From NCBI RefSeq assembly GCF_010727605.1, contig NZ_AP022568.1, positions 3,286,001-3,350,000 on the forward strand: DNA of 64,000 bases, in the 5' to 3' direction. A program made the position numbers and the translations under genes. Every line of letters begins with the position of its first letter. Within the stretch, counting starts at the first letter, position 1. A model generated the notes under the pieces. The model saw only the letters and a list, made by a program, of their open reading frames with translations, had not been told where the DNA came from and made no database searches. This stretch comes from Mycobacterium simiae. GTDB taxonomy: Bacteria; Actinomycetota; Actinomycetes; Mycobacteriales; Mycobacteriaceae. Positions 19,089 through 27,410 of this stretch are shown in pieces.

Positions 19089-20111
19089 CTACCGGCGGCT
19101 CATCGCCAGCTTGCCGGCGGTTTGGTGCAGTTCGAAGGCGGTCGTGCGCTTGCCGGTGCGGGCTTCCCGCTCCAGCTGGCGCTGCTTGGACACCTCGAAT
19201 TTCTCGCAGGCCTGTTCGAGTTCCTTGATCAGCAACGCCAAGTCCTCGCGCAGCTCGGCGGCCTCTCCGGTGAAGTCCTCGCGCTCGAAGATGCGCCACT
19301 TCTTCAGCACCGGCAAAACGACTTCGTCGAGGTGGATGCGCGGGTCGTAGACGCCGCCGACGGCGATCATCACGGCCTTGCGCCGGAATTCGGGCACCTG
19401 GTAGCCGGGCATCTGGAAGTTGCGCAACACCTTGTGCAGCGACTTCATCGCCTGATTCGGTGCGATCTCGAACCCGGCCGAGGTGACGTCGCGGTAGAAG
19501 ATCATGTGCAGGTTTTCGTCGGCCGAGATCTTGCCCAGCAGCTGGTCCGCGATCGTCTCGTCGCAGGCCTTGCCGGTGTTGCGGTGCGAGATCCGAGTCG
19601 CCAACTCCTGGAACGTCACGTACGTGACGGAATCAAACAGGCTCTCCGCGAACAGGTCTTCGCGAACCTGGTGGTTCTGGCCGGGACTGAAGCCGCGGTT
19701 GACGACCTCGATGCGCAGCTTCTCCAGTTCGACGGGGTCCACCGCGCGCGTGACGACCAGGTAGTCGCGCAGCGCGATGCCGTGCCGGTTCTCCTCCGCC
19801 GTCCAGCGGTTGACCCACTGTCCCCAGGGGCCGTCCATGCCGAAGTTCATCGCGATCTCGCGGTGGTATGAGGGCAGGTTGTCCTCGGTCATCAAGTTCT
19901 GCACCATCGCCACCTGAGCGACATCAGAAAGTTGGGACTGTCCCGGCTCCCAGTCCTGTCCGCCGAGCGCGTAGAAGTTCTTGCCGTCCGACCACGGGAT
20001 GTAGTCGTGCGGGTTCCACGGCTTGTGCATGGAGAGGTGCCGGTTCAGGTACTTCTCGACCACCGGCTCAAGCTCATGCAAAAGCTGCAGGTCAGTCAGT
20101 TCGGCTGGCAT
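19089..20111 (-). CDS. desA1: Acyl-[ACP] desaturase DesA1
   Basis: 340 aa. Two di-iron motifs of soluble acyl-ACP desaturases are visible: AEENRHG and ADENLHM, with partner Glu residues in NLMTEDNLPSYH. DesA1 introduces double bonds during mycolic acid synthesis and is essential in M. tuberculosis. The stop sits inside the likely start region of dus. Upstream is a well-formed promoter and a pair of direct repeats. Confidence 0.95.
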   Translation of the reverse strand: MPAELTDLQLLHELEPVVEKYLNRHLSMHKPWNPHDYIPWSDGKNFYALGGQDWEPGQSQLSDVAQVAMVQNLMTEDNLPSYHREIAMNFGMDGPWGQWVNRWTAEENRHGIALRDYLVVTRAVDPVELEKLRIEVVNRGFSPGQNHQVREDLFAESLFDSVTYVTFQELATRISHRNTGKACDETIADQLLGKISADENLHMIFYRDVTSAGFEIAPNQAMKSLHKVLRNFQMPGYQVPEFRRKAVMIAVGGVYDPRIHLDEVVLPVLKKWRIFEREDFTGEAAELREDLALLIKELEQACEKFEVSKQRQLEREARTGKRTTAFELHQTAGKLAMSRR

Positions 20112-20123
20112 GACTCCCCCAGT

Positions 20124-20176
20124 TATCTGTGTCTCGTGGTTGCAGTCAATATATCTGTGTCGGTCAGTAGCATCAA
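20124..20176 (-). promoter_or_regulatory. desA1 promoter with direct repeats
   Basis: On the minus strand TTGATG (20171-20176) and TATATT (20148-20153) are separated by exactly 17 bp, a canonical sigma-A-type promoter giving a short leader. TATCTGTGTC occurs twice on the plus strand at 20124-20133 and 20152-20161, 28 bp apart; the second copy overlaps the -10. A repressor such as MadR, reported to control desA1 and desA2, could bind here, but I cannot confirm its site. Confidence 0.6.
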
Positions 20177-20270
20177 GTTTCCGCCGCGCGCGCCGAGGTC
20201 ACGGTTTGGCCTACGTCCCATGCTTGTTCGGGAGGCCACCGAGACGGCCGTTGGCGACCGGACGGAATTG

Positions 20271-20882
20271 CTACTCGGATACCCCTTCCGTCGGCGGAAC
20301 ATACGGCGCGGCGGTGTTGAAGAGCATGTTCACGCAGTAGTCGATGAATTGCTTCCGGGTCGCTCCGAGTTGCCGGTTGAGGTACGCGGTGAACAGACTC
20401 GTCAGGCCACCGACCAAGCTGGTGGCGATCATCTTCTGCAGGACGGGATCGCCGATGCTGGACAACTTGCGTTGCAGCAGATCGATGAAACTGGGCATCC
20501 ACTCGGCGCCCGATTGGGTCAGGATCGGCTCGACGGCCGGCGCCAACAGCAACACCCGTCCGCGCACCGGATCGTCGACCATCAGCTCGACGAATTGCTC
20601 GACCGCTTCACGCGGAGTATCCGCCGATGTGAGCGCCGTCATAGCGCGGGCGCAGACATCGTCGTACACCGCGCGGACGAATTCGTCACGGTCGGAGAAA
20701 CTCTCGTAGAAATACCGCTCGGTTAATGCCGCCTTGCGACACACTGCGCGGACGGTGAGCGCGGGCCCGCGCTCGCTGCCCAGTAGTTGTACGCCGGCGG
20801 CAATGAGGTTGTCGCGACGAAGGGCGTGGCGACTTTCCAGGGGGACGCCCGACCAACGGCCCCGTCGTTGACTGGTCTGCAC
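20271..20882 (-). CDS. TetR family transcriptional regulator (Rv0825c homologue)
   Basis: 203 aa. N-terminal HTH (LTVRAVCRKAALTERYFYESF, residues about 42-62) preceded by LESRHALRRDNLIAAGVQLL. The C-terminal ligand domain is helical. GTG at 20882 is chosen because TTAGGAGCGAT precedes it; an open frame extends 83 codons further but runs into the divergent gene. It is divergent from the MpaB-like gene (68-bp gap) and likely represses that promoter and its own. Confidence 0.88.
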   Translation of the reverse strand: MQTSQRRGRWSGVPLESRHALRRDNLIAAGVQLLGSERGPALTVRAVCRKAALTERYFYESFSDRDEFVRAVYDDVCARAMTALTSADTPREAVEQFVELMVDDPVRGRVLLLAPAVEPILTQSGAEWMPSFIDLLQRKLSSIGDPVLQKMIATSLVGGLTSLFTAYLNRQLGATRKQFIDYCVNMLFNTAAPYVPPTEGVSE

Positions 20883-20950
20883 ATCGCTCCTAAGCTTAAA
20901 ATTGACAACGCTCGTAGTCAGAATTTCGGACACAATGAGGAAACCCGACA
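20883..20950. promoter_or_regulatory. Divergent promoter region between tetR and mpaB-like genes
   Basis: TTGACA at 20902-20907 could be the plus-strand -35. No convincing -10 at 17 bp; GAATTT (20921-20926) is the nearest. AT-rich for this genome, consistent with operators for the adjacent TetR. Confidence 0.35.
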
Positions 20951-22015
20951 GTGACCCAAGATACGTCCGCGACCTGCCCACTGACCAGCGCCGAAGCTGG
21001 TAGCGACACGACCACGGTAGGCGGGGTGGCAATTGGACCCGATGCCTCCGACGCCGTCGCGGGCGGGTGCCCGGTGTCTCCGGCGGGGTATCAGGCGCCG
21101 CCGACCCCCCTTGGTCCGGAGTCTTTGACATGGCGCTACTTCGGCGATTGGCGCGGCATGTTGCAGGGGCCGTGGGCGGGCTCGATGCAGAACATGCACC
21201 CCCAGCTCGGGGCCGCGGTCATCGATCACTCGACGTTTTTCCGCGAACGCTGGCCGCGGTTACTGCGGTCGTTGTATCCGATCGGCGGAGTGGTCTTCGA
21301 CGGGGACCGGGCCCCGAACACCGGCGCCGAGGTGCGTGACTACCACATCAACATCAAGGGTGTCGACGCGCAGGGGCGTCGATACCACGCACTGAACCCC
21401 GAGGTGTTCTACTGGGCGCACGCCACCTTCTTCGTCGGGACAATCATTGTGGCAGAACGCTTTTGCGGGGGACTGACCGAAGATCAGAAGCGGCAGCTGT
21501 TCGACGAACACGTCCAGTGGTACCGGATGTACGGGATGAGCATGCGGCCGGTTCCGGCGTCGTGGGAGGAGTTCCAGGCCTACTGGGACCATATGTGCAA
21601 CAACGTGTTAGAGGACAATTGGGCCGCCCGCGCGGTGCTGGACCTGACGGAGTTGCCCAAACCTCCTTTCGCGCAATGGCTTCCGGATAGCCTATGGGCC
21701 GCACAGCGCAAACTGCTGGCGCCGTTCTTCGTGTGGTTCACCGTTGGCCTCTACGATCCTGCGGTGCGCCGGCTGATGGGCTACCGGTGGTCCCGCCGCG
21801 ACGAATGGCTACACCGACGCCTCGGTAACTTGGTCCGCGTCGTCTTCGCCTGTGTGCCAACACGATTCCGCAAACATCCGCGGGCGCGAGCGGGCTTGGA
21901 TCGGGCCGCCGGACGGATTCGGACCGACGCGCCGCTCGTTCACACCCCGGCACGCAATCTGCCGCCGCTGGACGAGCGCAGCAATCCCATGCACTACTGC
22001 CCTGAGGTTTCCTAA
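20951..22015 (+). CDS. Oxygenase MpaB-like (DUF2236) protein, Rv0826 homologue
   Basis: 354 aa. The DUF2236/MpaB fold is suggested by LRSLYPIGGVVFDGD, ALNPEVFYWAHATFFVGTI and the following WYRMYGMSMRPVP, with histidines (YWAHATF, IDHST) that may bind haem as in latex-clearing protein and MpaB. Substrate unknown. GTG start at 20951. It is controlled presumably by the divergent TetR. The Cys-containing N-terminal 50 residues are low-complexity and probably disordered. Confidence 0.75.
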   Translation: MTQDTSATCPLTSAEAGSDTTTVGGVAIGPDASDAVAGGCPVSPAGYQAPPTPLGPESLTWRYFGDWRGMLQGPWAGSMQNMHPQLGAAVIDHSTFFRERWPRLLRSLYPIGGVVFDGDRAPNTGAEVRDYHINIKGVDAQGRRYHALNPEVFYWAHATFFVGTIIVAERFCGGLTEDQKRQLFDEHVQWYRMYGMSMRPVPASWEEFQAYWDHMCNNVLEDNWAARAVLDLTELPKPPFAQWLPDSLWAAQRKLLAPFFVWFTVGLYDPAVRRLMGYRWSRRDEWLHRRLGNLVRVVFACVPTRFRKHPRARAGLDRAAGRIRTDAPLVHTPARNLPPLDERSNPMHYCPEVS

Positions 22016-22122
22016 AGTCCGCTCGAGGCCGGCGGGACAATCGTCGACGCACGTTGCCCGCCGTTGCGTTCATGCCAGAATCGGTAGACGTCCACGGCGG
22101 CGTCGCGGGGGTCGTAACGCAT
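22012..22122 (-). CDS. Possible 36-aa small protein downstream of deaminase
   Basis: ATG-initiated frame starting MRYDPRDAAVDVYRFWHERN, ending 3 bases inside the end of the MpaB-like gene. It begins 12 bp after the deaminase stop on the same strand. The codon choice looks coding (GC-rich third positions), but there is no clear ribosome site. It could instead be the remnant of a longer gene. I recognise no family. Confidence 0.3.
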   Translation of the reverse strand: MRYDPRDAAVDVYRFWHERNGGQRASTIVPPASSGL

Positions 22123-22134
22123 CGGCAGCCGGCG

Positions 22135-22524
22135 TTAGTCCCAGTCTTTCGCGAATTCGTCGTAAAACGTTGACACCTCAAAGTATTTCCGGTCATCGAG
22201 ATAGTACTGCTCGTAGGAGTCGCGGGTGATCAAAAAGATGACTTCCTTGGGGGAGCAGTAGTACAGCGAGCCCAGACACATTGGGCATGGGTGCGCCAGC
22301 ACATAGATGCTGGCGTCGACCAGGTGCTCGGTTCCGAGCTTCACGCATGCCGCTCGGATAGCGAGAATTTCGGCGTGCGCGGTGGGGTCGTTGGTTTGGG
22401 CGACCATGTTGGCGCTCTCGGCCAGGACCGCGCCGTCGTTGACAATCACCGTTGCGAATGGACGGCCACCCGCAGCGACGTTACGGCGAGCCAGCTCGAT
22501 GGTGCGTTCGGCGAAGTCGGTCAC
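22135..22524 (-). CDS. CMP/dCMP-type nucleoside deaminase (Rv0828c homologue)
   Basis: 129 aa. Zinc deaminase motifs [11 protein letters not shown] and [12 protein letters not shown] are intact, giving the His, two Cys and catalytic Glu. Size and the [10 protein letters not shown] tail resemble guanine deaminase/TadA-like proteins rather than cytidine deaminase; substrate cannot be fixed. GTG at 22524 is chosen over an ATG six codons upstream because GGAGG lies 4 nt before it. Divergent from the methyltransferase gene. Confidence 0.85.
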   Translation of the reverse strand: MTDFAERTIELARRNVAAGGRPFATVIVNDGAVLAESANMVAQTNDPTAHAEILAIRAACVKLGTEHLVDASIYVLAHPCPMCLGSLYYCSPKEVIFLITRDSYEQYYLDDRKYFEVSTFYDEFAKDWD

Positions 22525-22643
22525 GGTTCCTCCGAAGCGCACGGGATCAGGTAGTTCGCAGAGTAGTCCCGCCGGGGCGGGCGATCGGCGCTGTGGTAAT
22601 AACTAGCTTATCTATATTTTTGGTCTTTGACGTAGGAGAGCAC

Positions 22644-23543
22644 ATGGCCCGCACCGAAAGCGATCGCTGGAATCTCGCGACGAGTGTGGGGGCGACGGCC
22701 ACCATGGTGGCCGCGCAGCGGGCGCTGTCCAACGACGAGAAGCTGATCGACGACCCCTATGCCGCGCCGTTGGTGCGTGCGGTCGGAATCGACGTGTACG
22801 TCCGCATGGTCAACGGGGAGATCCCGGTGGGCGAGGGCTCCGATTTTGACCCGCGGCGAACCGCCGAAGCCATGGCCACCCGGACCCGCTTCTACGACCA
22901 GCACTTCCTCGACGCCACCCGGGGCGGCATCACGCAGGCGGTCATCCTCGCCTCCGGGCTGGACGCGCGGGCCTACCGGTTGCCATGGCCGGCGGGCACC
23001 GTCGTCTATGAGGTTGACATGCCGGACGTGATCGAGTTCAAGACCCAGACCCTGAGCGATCTGGGTGCGGAGCCCACTGCCCAGCGACGTACGGTCGCGG
23101 TCGACTTGCGCGACGATTGGGCAACCGCGCTGCAGGCGGCGGGATTCGACCCCAAGGCGCCGTCGGCGTGGAGCGCGGAGGGGTTGGTGGTGTACCTGCC
23201 GGACGACGCGCAGGACGCGCTGTTCGACAACATCACCGAACTCAGCGCCCCGGGCAGTCGGCTGGCGTTCGAATTCGTCCCGGACACAGCGGTTTTCGCC
23301 GACCCGCGGTGGCGTGCGCACCACGAGCGGATGAGCGAGTACGGGTTCGAGGTGGATTTCAACGATCTCGTCTACCACGGCCAGCGCAGTCATCTCGTCG
23401 ATCACGTCAAACAGCGCGGCTGGGAAGTGTCGTCGCGCACGGTCAAAGAGCTGCACGCCGCCAACGGTTTTCACTATCCCGACGATGAGGTCGCGGCGGC
23501 CTTCGCCGACGTGACCTACAGCAGCGCGGTGCTCTCGCGATAG
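22644..23543 (+). CDS. SAM-dependent methyltransferase, TIGR00027 type (Rv0830 homologue)
   Basis: 299 aa. The family features are [19 protein letters not shown] at the N-terminus, the SAM loop [17 protein letters not shown] and [11 protein letters not shown], and the late [11 protein letters not shown]. These leucine-carboxyl-methyltransferase-like proteins are multiplied in mycobacteria; substrates are mostly unknown, perhaps lipids or polyketides. ATG at 22644 with TAGGAGAG upstream; the open frame extends upstream but lacks a better start. Confidence 0.88.
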   Translation: MARTESDRWNLATSVGATATMVAAQRALSNDEKLIDDPYAAPLVRAVGIDVYVRMVNGEIPVGEGSDFDPRRTAEAMATRTRFYDQHFLDATRGGITQAVILASGLDARAYRLPWPAGTVVYEVDMPDVIEFKTQTLSDLGAEPTAQRRTVAVDLRDDWATALQAAGFDPKAPSAWSAEGLVVYLPDDAQDALFDNITELSAPGSRLAFEFVPDTAVFADPRWRAHHERMSEYGFEVDFNDLVYHGQRSHLVDHVKQRGWEVSSRTVKELHAANGFHYPDDEVAAAFADVTYSSAVLSR

Positions 23544-23552
23544 CGGCGGACG

Positions 23553-24401
23553 TCAGCGCGGCAAGTCGCCGTGCAGGGGGCTGGTGACGAGCTCCCGATA
23601 CACGGCGTGGGCCGGCTCGTAGAGGTTGTGGAAGGTCGCGCGGACCGCGTCACGGTTGTATTCGGGGATGGACGCCACCGGTGTCCAGAAGCTGTCGATG
23701 TCCAACTGGAAAAACGGTCCGGGCTGGGCAGGCAGGGTGCGCCGCAGGTAGTAGTTCGGGTCAAGCGCCTGGCCCATGCCCGGGCCGTAGCGCACGATCA
23801 TCGATTTGCCGGGCTGCGGCTCGCGGTATACCGCGGCGCCCTGCCACTCGGTCAGGGTCAGCCCGCCGGGGGTCACGCGTTGTGGACCGAGCAGCGACTC
23901 GGAGATCCATTCGCTCCATTCGATGCGGCCGTGCTCGTCGGCCGGGATTCGGATCTCGAGCAGGTAGCGCAGCCCGATGCGTTCCACCCCGACGATCGAG
24001 GACACCTGGGCGCGGGCGTCCACGACCCGCATCGCCACGTCGCACAGCGACTCGAACCCGTTGTAGGCGGTGGTTTCGACGACAACTGCCTGAGTCTTGA
24101 TCGACGCGGCCAGGGTGCTGTCCCGGTTGACGTAGCGAACGAAGTTTTCGGCGGTCGGCACCGGGCTTCCGCCCGGGCCCATGCCCCACGTGACGTCCTG
24201 AGCTGGCCGTTCGATGGGCAGCTCGTCAGCCAGAAACCGTTTGAGCTCCCGGCTCGACCCCTCGGTGAGGGCATCCGTTGCCGGGTGCCGGATTTCCATC
24301 GTTACCAGGGCTACAGGCGCGTTCTGTCGGCTCGGATCGACGCTCACCTCGCGAAGCATAGCCAAGCCGCCCGGCGGGCGGACGTACCGTTCCTCGGCCA
24401 C
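23553..24401 (-). CDS. TIGR04255 family protein (Rv0831c homologue)
   Basis: 282 aa. Resembles TIGR04255 proteins: an N-terminal beta-rich half (PVALVTMEIRHPATDAL), then VERIGLRYLLEIRIP and a conserved YRDAV-like tail segment. Function unknown; in other bacteria the family is found near mobile or conflict genes, but here it is core. GTG at 24401 is preferred since GAGGAG precedes it; GTG at 24419 and ATG at 24359 are alternatives. It reads away from the tRNA cluster. Confidence 0.7.
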   Translation of the reverse strand: MAEERYVRPPGGLAMLREVSVDPSRQNAPVALVTMEIRHPATDALTEGSSRELKRFLADELPIERPAQDVTWGMGPGGSPVPTAENFVRYVNRDSTLAASIKTQAVVVETTAYNGFESLCDVAMRVVDARAQVSSIVGVERIGLRYLLEIRIPADEHGRIEWSEWISESLLGPQRVTPGGLTLTEWQGAAVYREPQPGKSMIVRYGPGMGQALDPNYYLRRTLPAQPGPFFQLDIDSFWTPVASIPEYNRDAVRATFHNLYEPAHAVYRELVTSPLHGDLPR

Positions 24402-24528
24402 GCTGAACTCCTCATCCACGGAGTGTCACGGATCAGCCGAAGCAACTGTCAAGCATCAACCGAAACACTGTCAGGCATCACCCGAAGACAAAATGTCAAC
24501 TATCAGCCGACGTCATACACCGCTTTGG

Positions 24529-24601
24529 TGCCCCCACTAGGACTCGAACCTAGGACCTGCGGATTAAAAGTCCGTAGCTCTACCAACTGAGCTATAGGGG
24601 C
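24529..24601 (-). tRNA. tRNA-Lys (anticodon TTT)
   Basis: 73 nt cloverleaf on the minus strand, acceptor GCCCCTA with TGGGGGC, anticodon loop CTTTTAA, T loop GGTTCGAGTCC. CCA is encoded (24526-24528). Confidence 0.97.
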
Positions 24602-24737
24602 GGCGAAGATTCAGGATACTTGCACCCGAATCGGGGCTCGAACACTCCTCGTTTGAGGATTGGGCCTGCGGTGACCTAAGCTGGCGTGGCTCCCAACGCA
24701 AGTTGCGTTGCGAGTACCCCCGGAGTGATTCGGACTG

Positions 24738-24810
24738 GCCCCCATCGTCTAGTGGCCTAGGACGCCGCCCTTTCACGGCGGTAGCACGGGTTCGAATCCC
24801 GTTGGGGGTA
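24738..24810 (+). tRNA. tRNA-Glu (anticodon TTC)
   Basis: 73 nt. Acceptor GCCCCCA with TGGGGGT, anticodon loop CTTTCAC, T arm ACGGGTTCGAATCCCGT. CCA is not encoded. First of three tandem plus-strand tRNAs. Confidence 0.97.
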
Positions 24811-24858
24811 CGCGCAACGGCGGCGACGTCGGAGCGAGCACTATATGCAGGTAAGCAA

Positions 24859-24932
24859 GGCCCTGTGGCGCAGTTGGTTAGCGCGCCGCCCTGTCACGGC
24901 GGAGGTCGCGGGTTCGAGTCCCGTCAGGGTCG
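24859..24932 (+). tRNA. tRNA-Asp (anticodon GTC)
   Basis: 74 nt. Acceptor GGCCCTG with CAGGGTC, anticodon loop CTGTCAC, discriminator G. Lies 48 bp after tRNA-Glu, likely cotranscribed. Confidence 0.97.
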
Positions 24933-24967
24933 CCCATGAAGGCGAGGCACGTTATCGGTGCCTTCCG

Positions 24968-25041
24968 GGCCAGGTAGCTCAGTTGGTACGAGCGTCCGCC
25001 TGAAAAGCGGAAGGTCGCCGGTTCGATCCCGGCCCTGGCCA
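24968..25041 (+). tRNA. tRNA-Phe (anticodon GAA)
   Basis: 74 nt. Acceptor GGCCAGG with CCTGGCC, anticodon loop CTGAAAA, CCA encoded at 25042-25044. The last conserved gene before the accessory region, so a possible integration site. Confidence 0.97.
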
Positions 25042-25193
25042 CCAGGCTTTAGCTGCACGGACGCGGTGCCGGCACTCTATCGGATTGGTCTTGTCCGTTC
25101 GCCTGGTTCTTGGCGACGTCGTTGAGCTGGTCGGCCTTCTGGACGTAGCGAAGGTCGGCGCCGGAGGCGCCGTCGCGTCGGCCGGGAAGGCGC

Positions 25194-26498
25194 TCAGCGG
25201 TGCCGCGGTTTCAAGCGAAAATTGACACGCGACTGGTCGAGCGTGAGAGGCAGCGGTTTATGTGGGTTGAGTGTGGCGTCGGTCGTTGCCGGTGTGCGCT
25301 CGCCGAGTAACGCTGTCAATACGGCGACGCCGAGTCGCAACGCCAGGTCGGCTCCGGGACATGCTTGCGGGCCGTGACTGAAGAAGTTGAACGACCACGA
25401 CGATTGGGCGGGCCCTTCGATCCATGCGAGGGGTTTGAACTGGTCGGCATCGGGGAAACGGCTGGTGTCGCGGTGGTTGAAGGTGTTGACGATCATGACT
25501 TGTGTTCCCGCGGGTACAGTCTCGCCGTCCCACTCGGTGGGCTCGGTCAGGGTTCGCGCGAGGGCGGGGGTGCTGGGCCAGAGGCGCATTGCTTCGGATA
25601 GGCAGCCGAGAAGGTAGTCGTGAGCGGTGTTTTCCTCGATTGCTTTCTGCGCGTGGAGAAGAACCTCAGGGTGTGTGGCCAGCAGCGCTAGACAACGCCA
25701 GAGATTGATAGCCAGGGTGTCACCCATCGCGAACATCCAGTGGATGACCTGATGGGTCGGGAACGTGATATCGGAGACGGGCGCTGCGGCGAATTGTCCG
25801 ACCAGACCGTGTGCATCCGCGGCTTGAACGTAGCGGTTCAGCGCGGTCAGGAAGGTGTCGAAAAGCTCGGGATCTCCCTTGCCGGGCGGGTTGGCTTTAG
25901 CCATCAGCGTCACGAGTTGCGCCGATAACTGTTGATCGTCAGCTGCGTTGTCGCCGAGAATGATTCGCCGCGCGATTCGCTGTAACGCACTGTGAAACTG
26001 TGGCCAGTCGAGATTGTCGGGCAGGGCTCGGGCTTCCTCCTCCGTGACGGCGTCGCAGCGGTGGGCGATCGCGCCGTTACCGGTGGCGTGCGCCAGGACG
26101 GCCTCGGTGAAGCGGCGGCGGTCCGCCCAATGGTCGCCTCGTGAGATGGTCAGGGCGTGCGGTTGGAATTTGTTCATTCCGGAGAGTTTGGGTTCGGGGT
26201 CGGACGCGAAAGGCGATGGCGCACCTGAGAGTACGAAGCGGATCTGATCCGGGCCGAAGACGAGCAGCGTGGGCTTGCCGCCGACTTTCACCCAGATAGG
26301 TCCATTACCGTAGCGCCGGTGCAGCGCGGCGAGCAGCCGGTGTGCGCGACGGGCGACACCGGCCCGGCCGAGCGCGGCGGTGACCGTGCGCCGGCGGCTG
26401 AAAAGCCCCTCGGCCAGATTGGGCAGCGCCACCAGCGTCGTGAAACGCAGGCTCTCCAGTGTGCTGGTGTGCGGGAGGGCCGCTGTGCGACTCGTCAA
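25194..26498 (-). CDS. Cytochrome P450
   Basis: 434 aa. The haem-binding loop FFSHGPQACPGADLALR supplies the cysteine thiolate, and SEAMRLWPS is the K-helix ExxR. The I-helix region near FAMGDTLAINLW lacks the usual acid-Thr pair, so oxygen activation may be atypical. Start TTG overlaps the stop of the upstream hydrolase (TTGA). It is the last gene of a five-gene minus-strand operon with a hydroxyacid flavoprotein and a decarboxylase; substrate unknown. The electron donor is not in this operon; a ferredoxin occurs at 48135. Confidence 0.9.
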   Translation of the reverse strand: MTSRTAALPHTSTLESLRFTTLVALPNLAEGLFSRRRTVTAALGRAGVARRAHRLLAALHRRYGNGPIWVKVGGKPTLLVFGPDQIRFVLSGAPSPFASDPEPKLSGMNKFQPHALTISRGDHWADRRRFTEAVLAHATGNGAIAHRCDAVTEEEARALPDNLDWPQFHSALQRIARRIILGDNAADDQQLSAQLVTLMAKANPPGKGDPELFDTFLTALNRYVQAADAHGLVGQFAAAPVSDITFPTHQVIHWMFAMGDTLAINLWRCLALLATHPEVLLHAQKAIEENTAHDYLLGCLSEAMRLWPSTPALARTLTEPTEWDGETVPAGTQVMIVNTFNHRDTSRFPDADQFKPLAWIEGPAQSSWSFNFFSHGPQACPGADLALRLGVAVLTALLGERTPATTDATLNPHKPLPLTLDQSRVNFRLKPRHR

Positions 26499-27406
26499 AG
26501 TTCCTCACTTTTCATGAGGGCGGCATCGATGTGGCTGAACAGTGCACGGCGGGCGGGCTTGGCTTCCGGAACGGGCAGCAGCGGGTAGACGTGAATTGCC
26601 CCGGGTTGCTCATGGTAGGTGATGCGGCTGGTGCCAATGCTGTCCCGCAGCCGACGGCAGTCGGCGACGAAGATGTCGCGGTCGCCGATGTAGAGGTCGA
26701 TCGGTGGAAGGTTGTCCAGCGCACCGAAGATGGGACTGACCCGGTAATCATCCGCTGCGAGGTGTCCGGCCCACACGCGGCCGCACTCACGTAGGCCGGG
26801 AACCGCGAGCCAGGGGTCGCGCTTGGCCAGGGTCGGGATGGCGGGATTGGTCAGTGCGATGTCGAGCCAGGGACTGATCAGGGTGAGCCCCAGCGGCGGG
26901 GTGGCGCCGGCGCTGATGGTCGCCTGGGTCGCGGCGAGCGCGAGGCCGGCACCGGAGGAGTCGCCGGCCAGATACGTGGGCCCATTGTGCGCGGCTCGGC
27001 TGATCACCTGCCCGACGAATTGGACCGCTTCGTCGGCATGATGCTGCGGCGCGAGTCCGTAGAGCGGGACGTGTACGGGGCGTCGGGTCGCGTCGGCGAT
27101 CGAGCAGACGAGTTTCCAGTGCGCGGGTTCGATCTGGTTGACGTAGGCGCCCCCGTGGACGTAGATCACCGACGGTCCGCGTTCAGGAATGGGTTCTCCG
27201 CCCGCTGATTGCACTGTGTAGCAACCGAACCCGCTCACGGTGGTGCTGGTCAGGTGGTAACGAGCGGACGTTGCGACCCGAGAGGGTGGTTTGCCGCTTT
27301 TCTTGGCCCGGTTGAGAAAAGCGCGCGCGCTCCGCTCCGTTGCATAGGTGCGAGGCCGGCGGACGAGTCGCCCGTAGGTAGCGATGGCATGCATCTGCCA
27401 AGACAT
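26495..27406 (-). CDS. Alpha/beta hydrolase, HSL/lipase-like
   Basis: 303 aa from ATG 27406. The oxyanion motif is VIYVHGGAYVN, the nucleophile elbow is LAGDSSGAGLAL, and the histidine lies in GAIHVYPLLP; Asp is probably in IYIGDRDIF. This is the hormone-sensitive-lipase family pattern of esterases. No clear ribosome site; a longer frame starting at 27463 overlaps the flavoprotein gene. Its stop overlaps the P450 start, so the two are coupled. It probably cleaves an ester or lactone in the same pathway. Confidence 0.85.
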   Translation of the reverse strand: MSWQMHAIATYGRLVRRPRTYATERSARAFLNRAKKSGKPPSRVATSARYHLTSTTVSGFGCYTVQSAGGEPIPERGPSVIYVHGGAYVNQIEPAHWKLVCSIADATRRPVHVPLYGLAPQHHADEAVQFVGQVISRAAHNGPTYLAGDSSGAGLALAATQATISAGATPPLGLTLISPWLDIALTNPAIPTLAKRDPWLAVPGLRECGRVWAGHLAADDYRVSPIFGALDNLPPIDLYIGDRDIFVADCRRLRDSIGTSRITYHEQPGAIHVYPLLPVPEAKPARRALFSHIDAALMKSEEL

Positions 27407-27410
27407 CGGT

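Noticed and set aside
24529..25044. Integrated element with attachment sites at tRNA-Phe
   Set aside because: No integrase and no second copy of the tRNA 3' end was noticed in the following 39 kb.
25049..25193. C-terminal coding remnant on the minus strand after the P450
   Set aside because: A stretch reads ADLRYVQKADQLNDVAKN before a stop, but there is no start and no family; too short to call.
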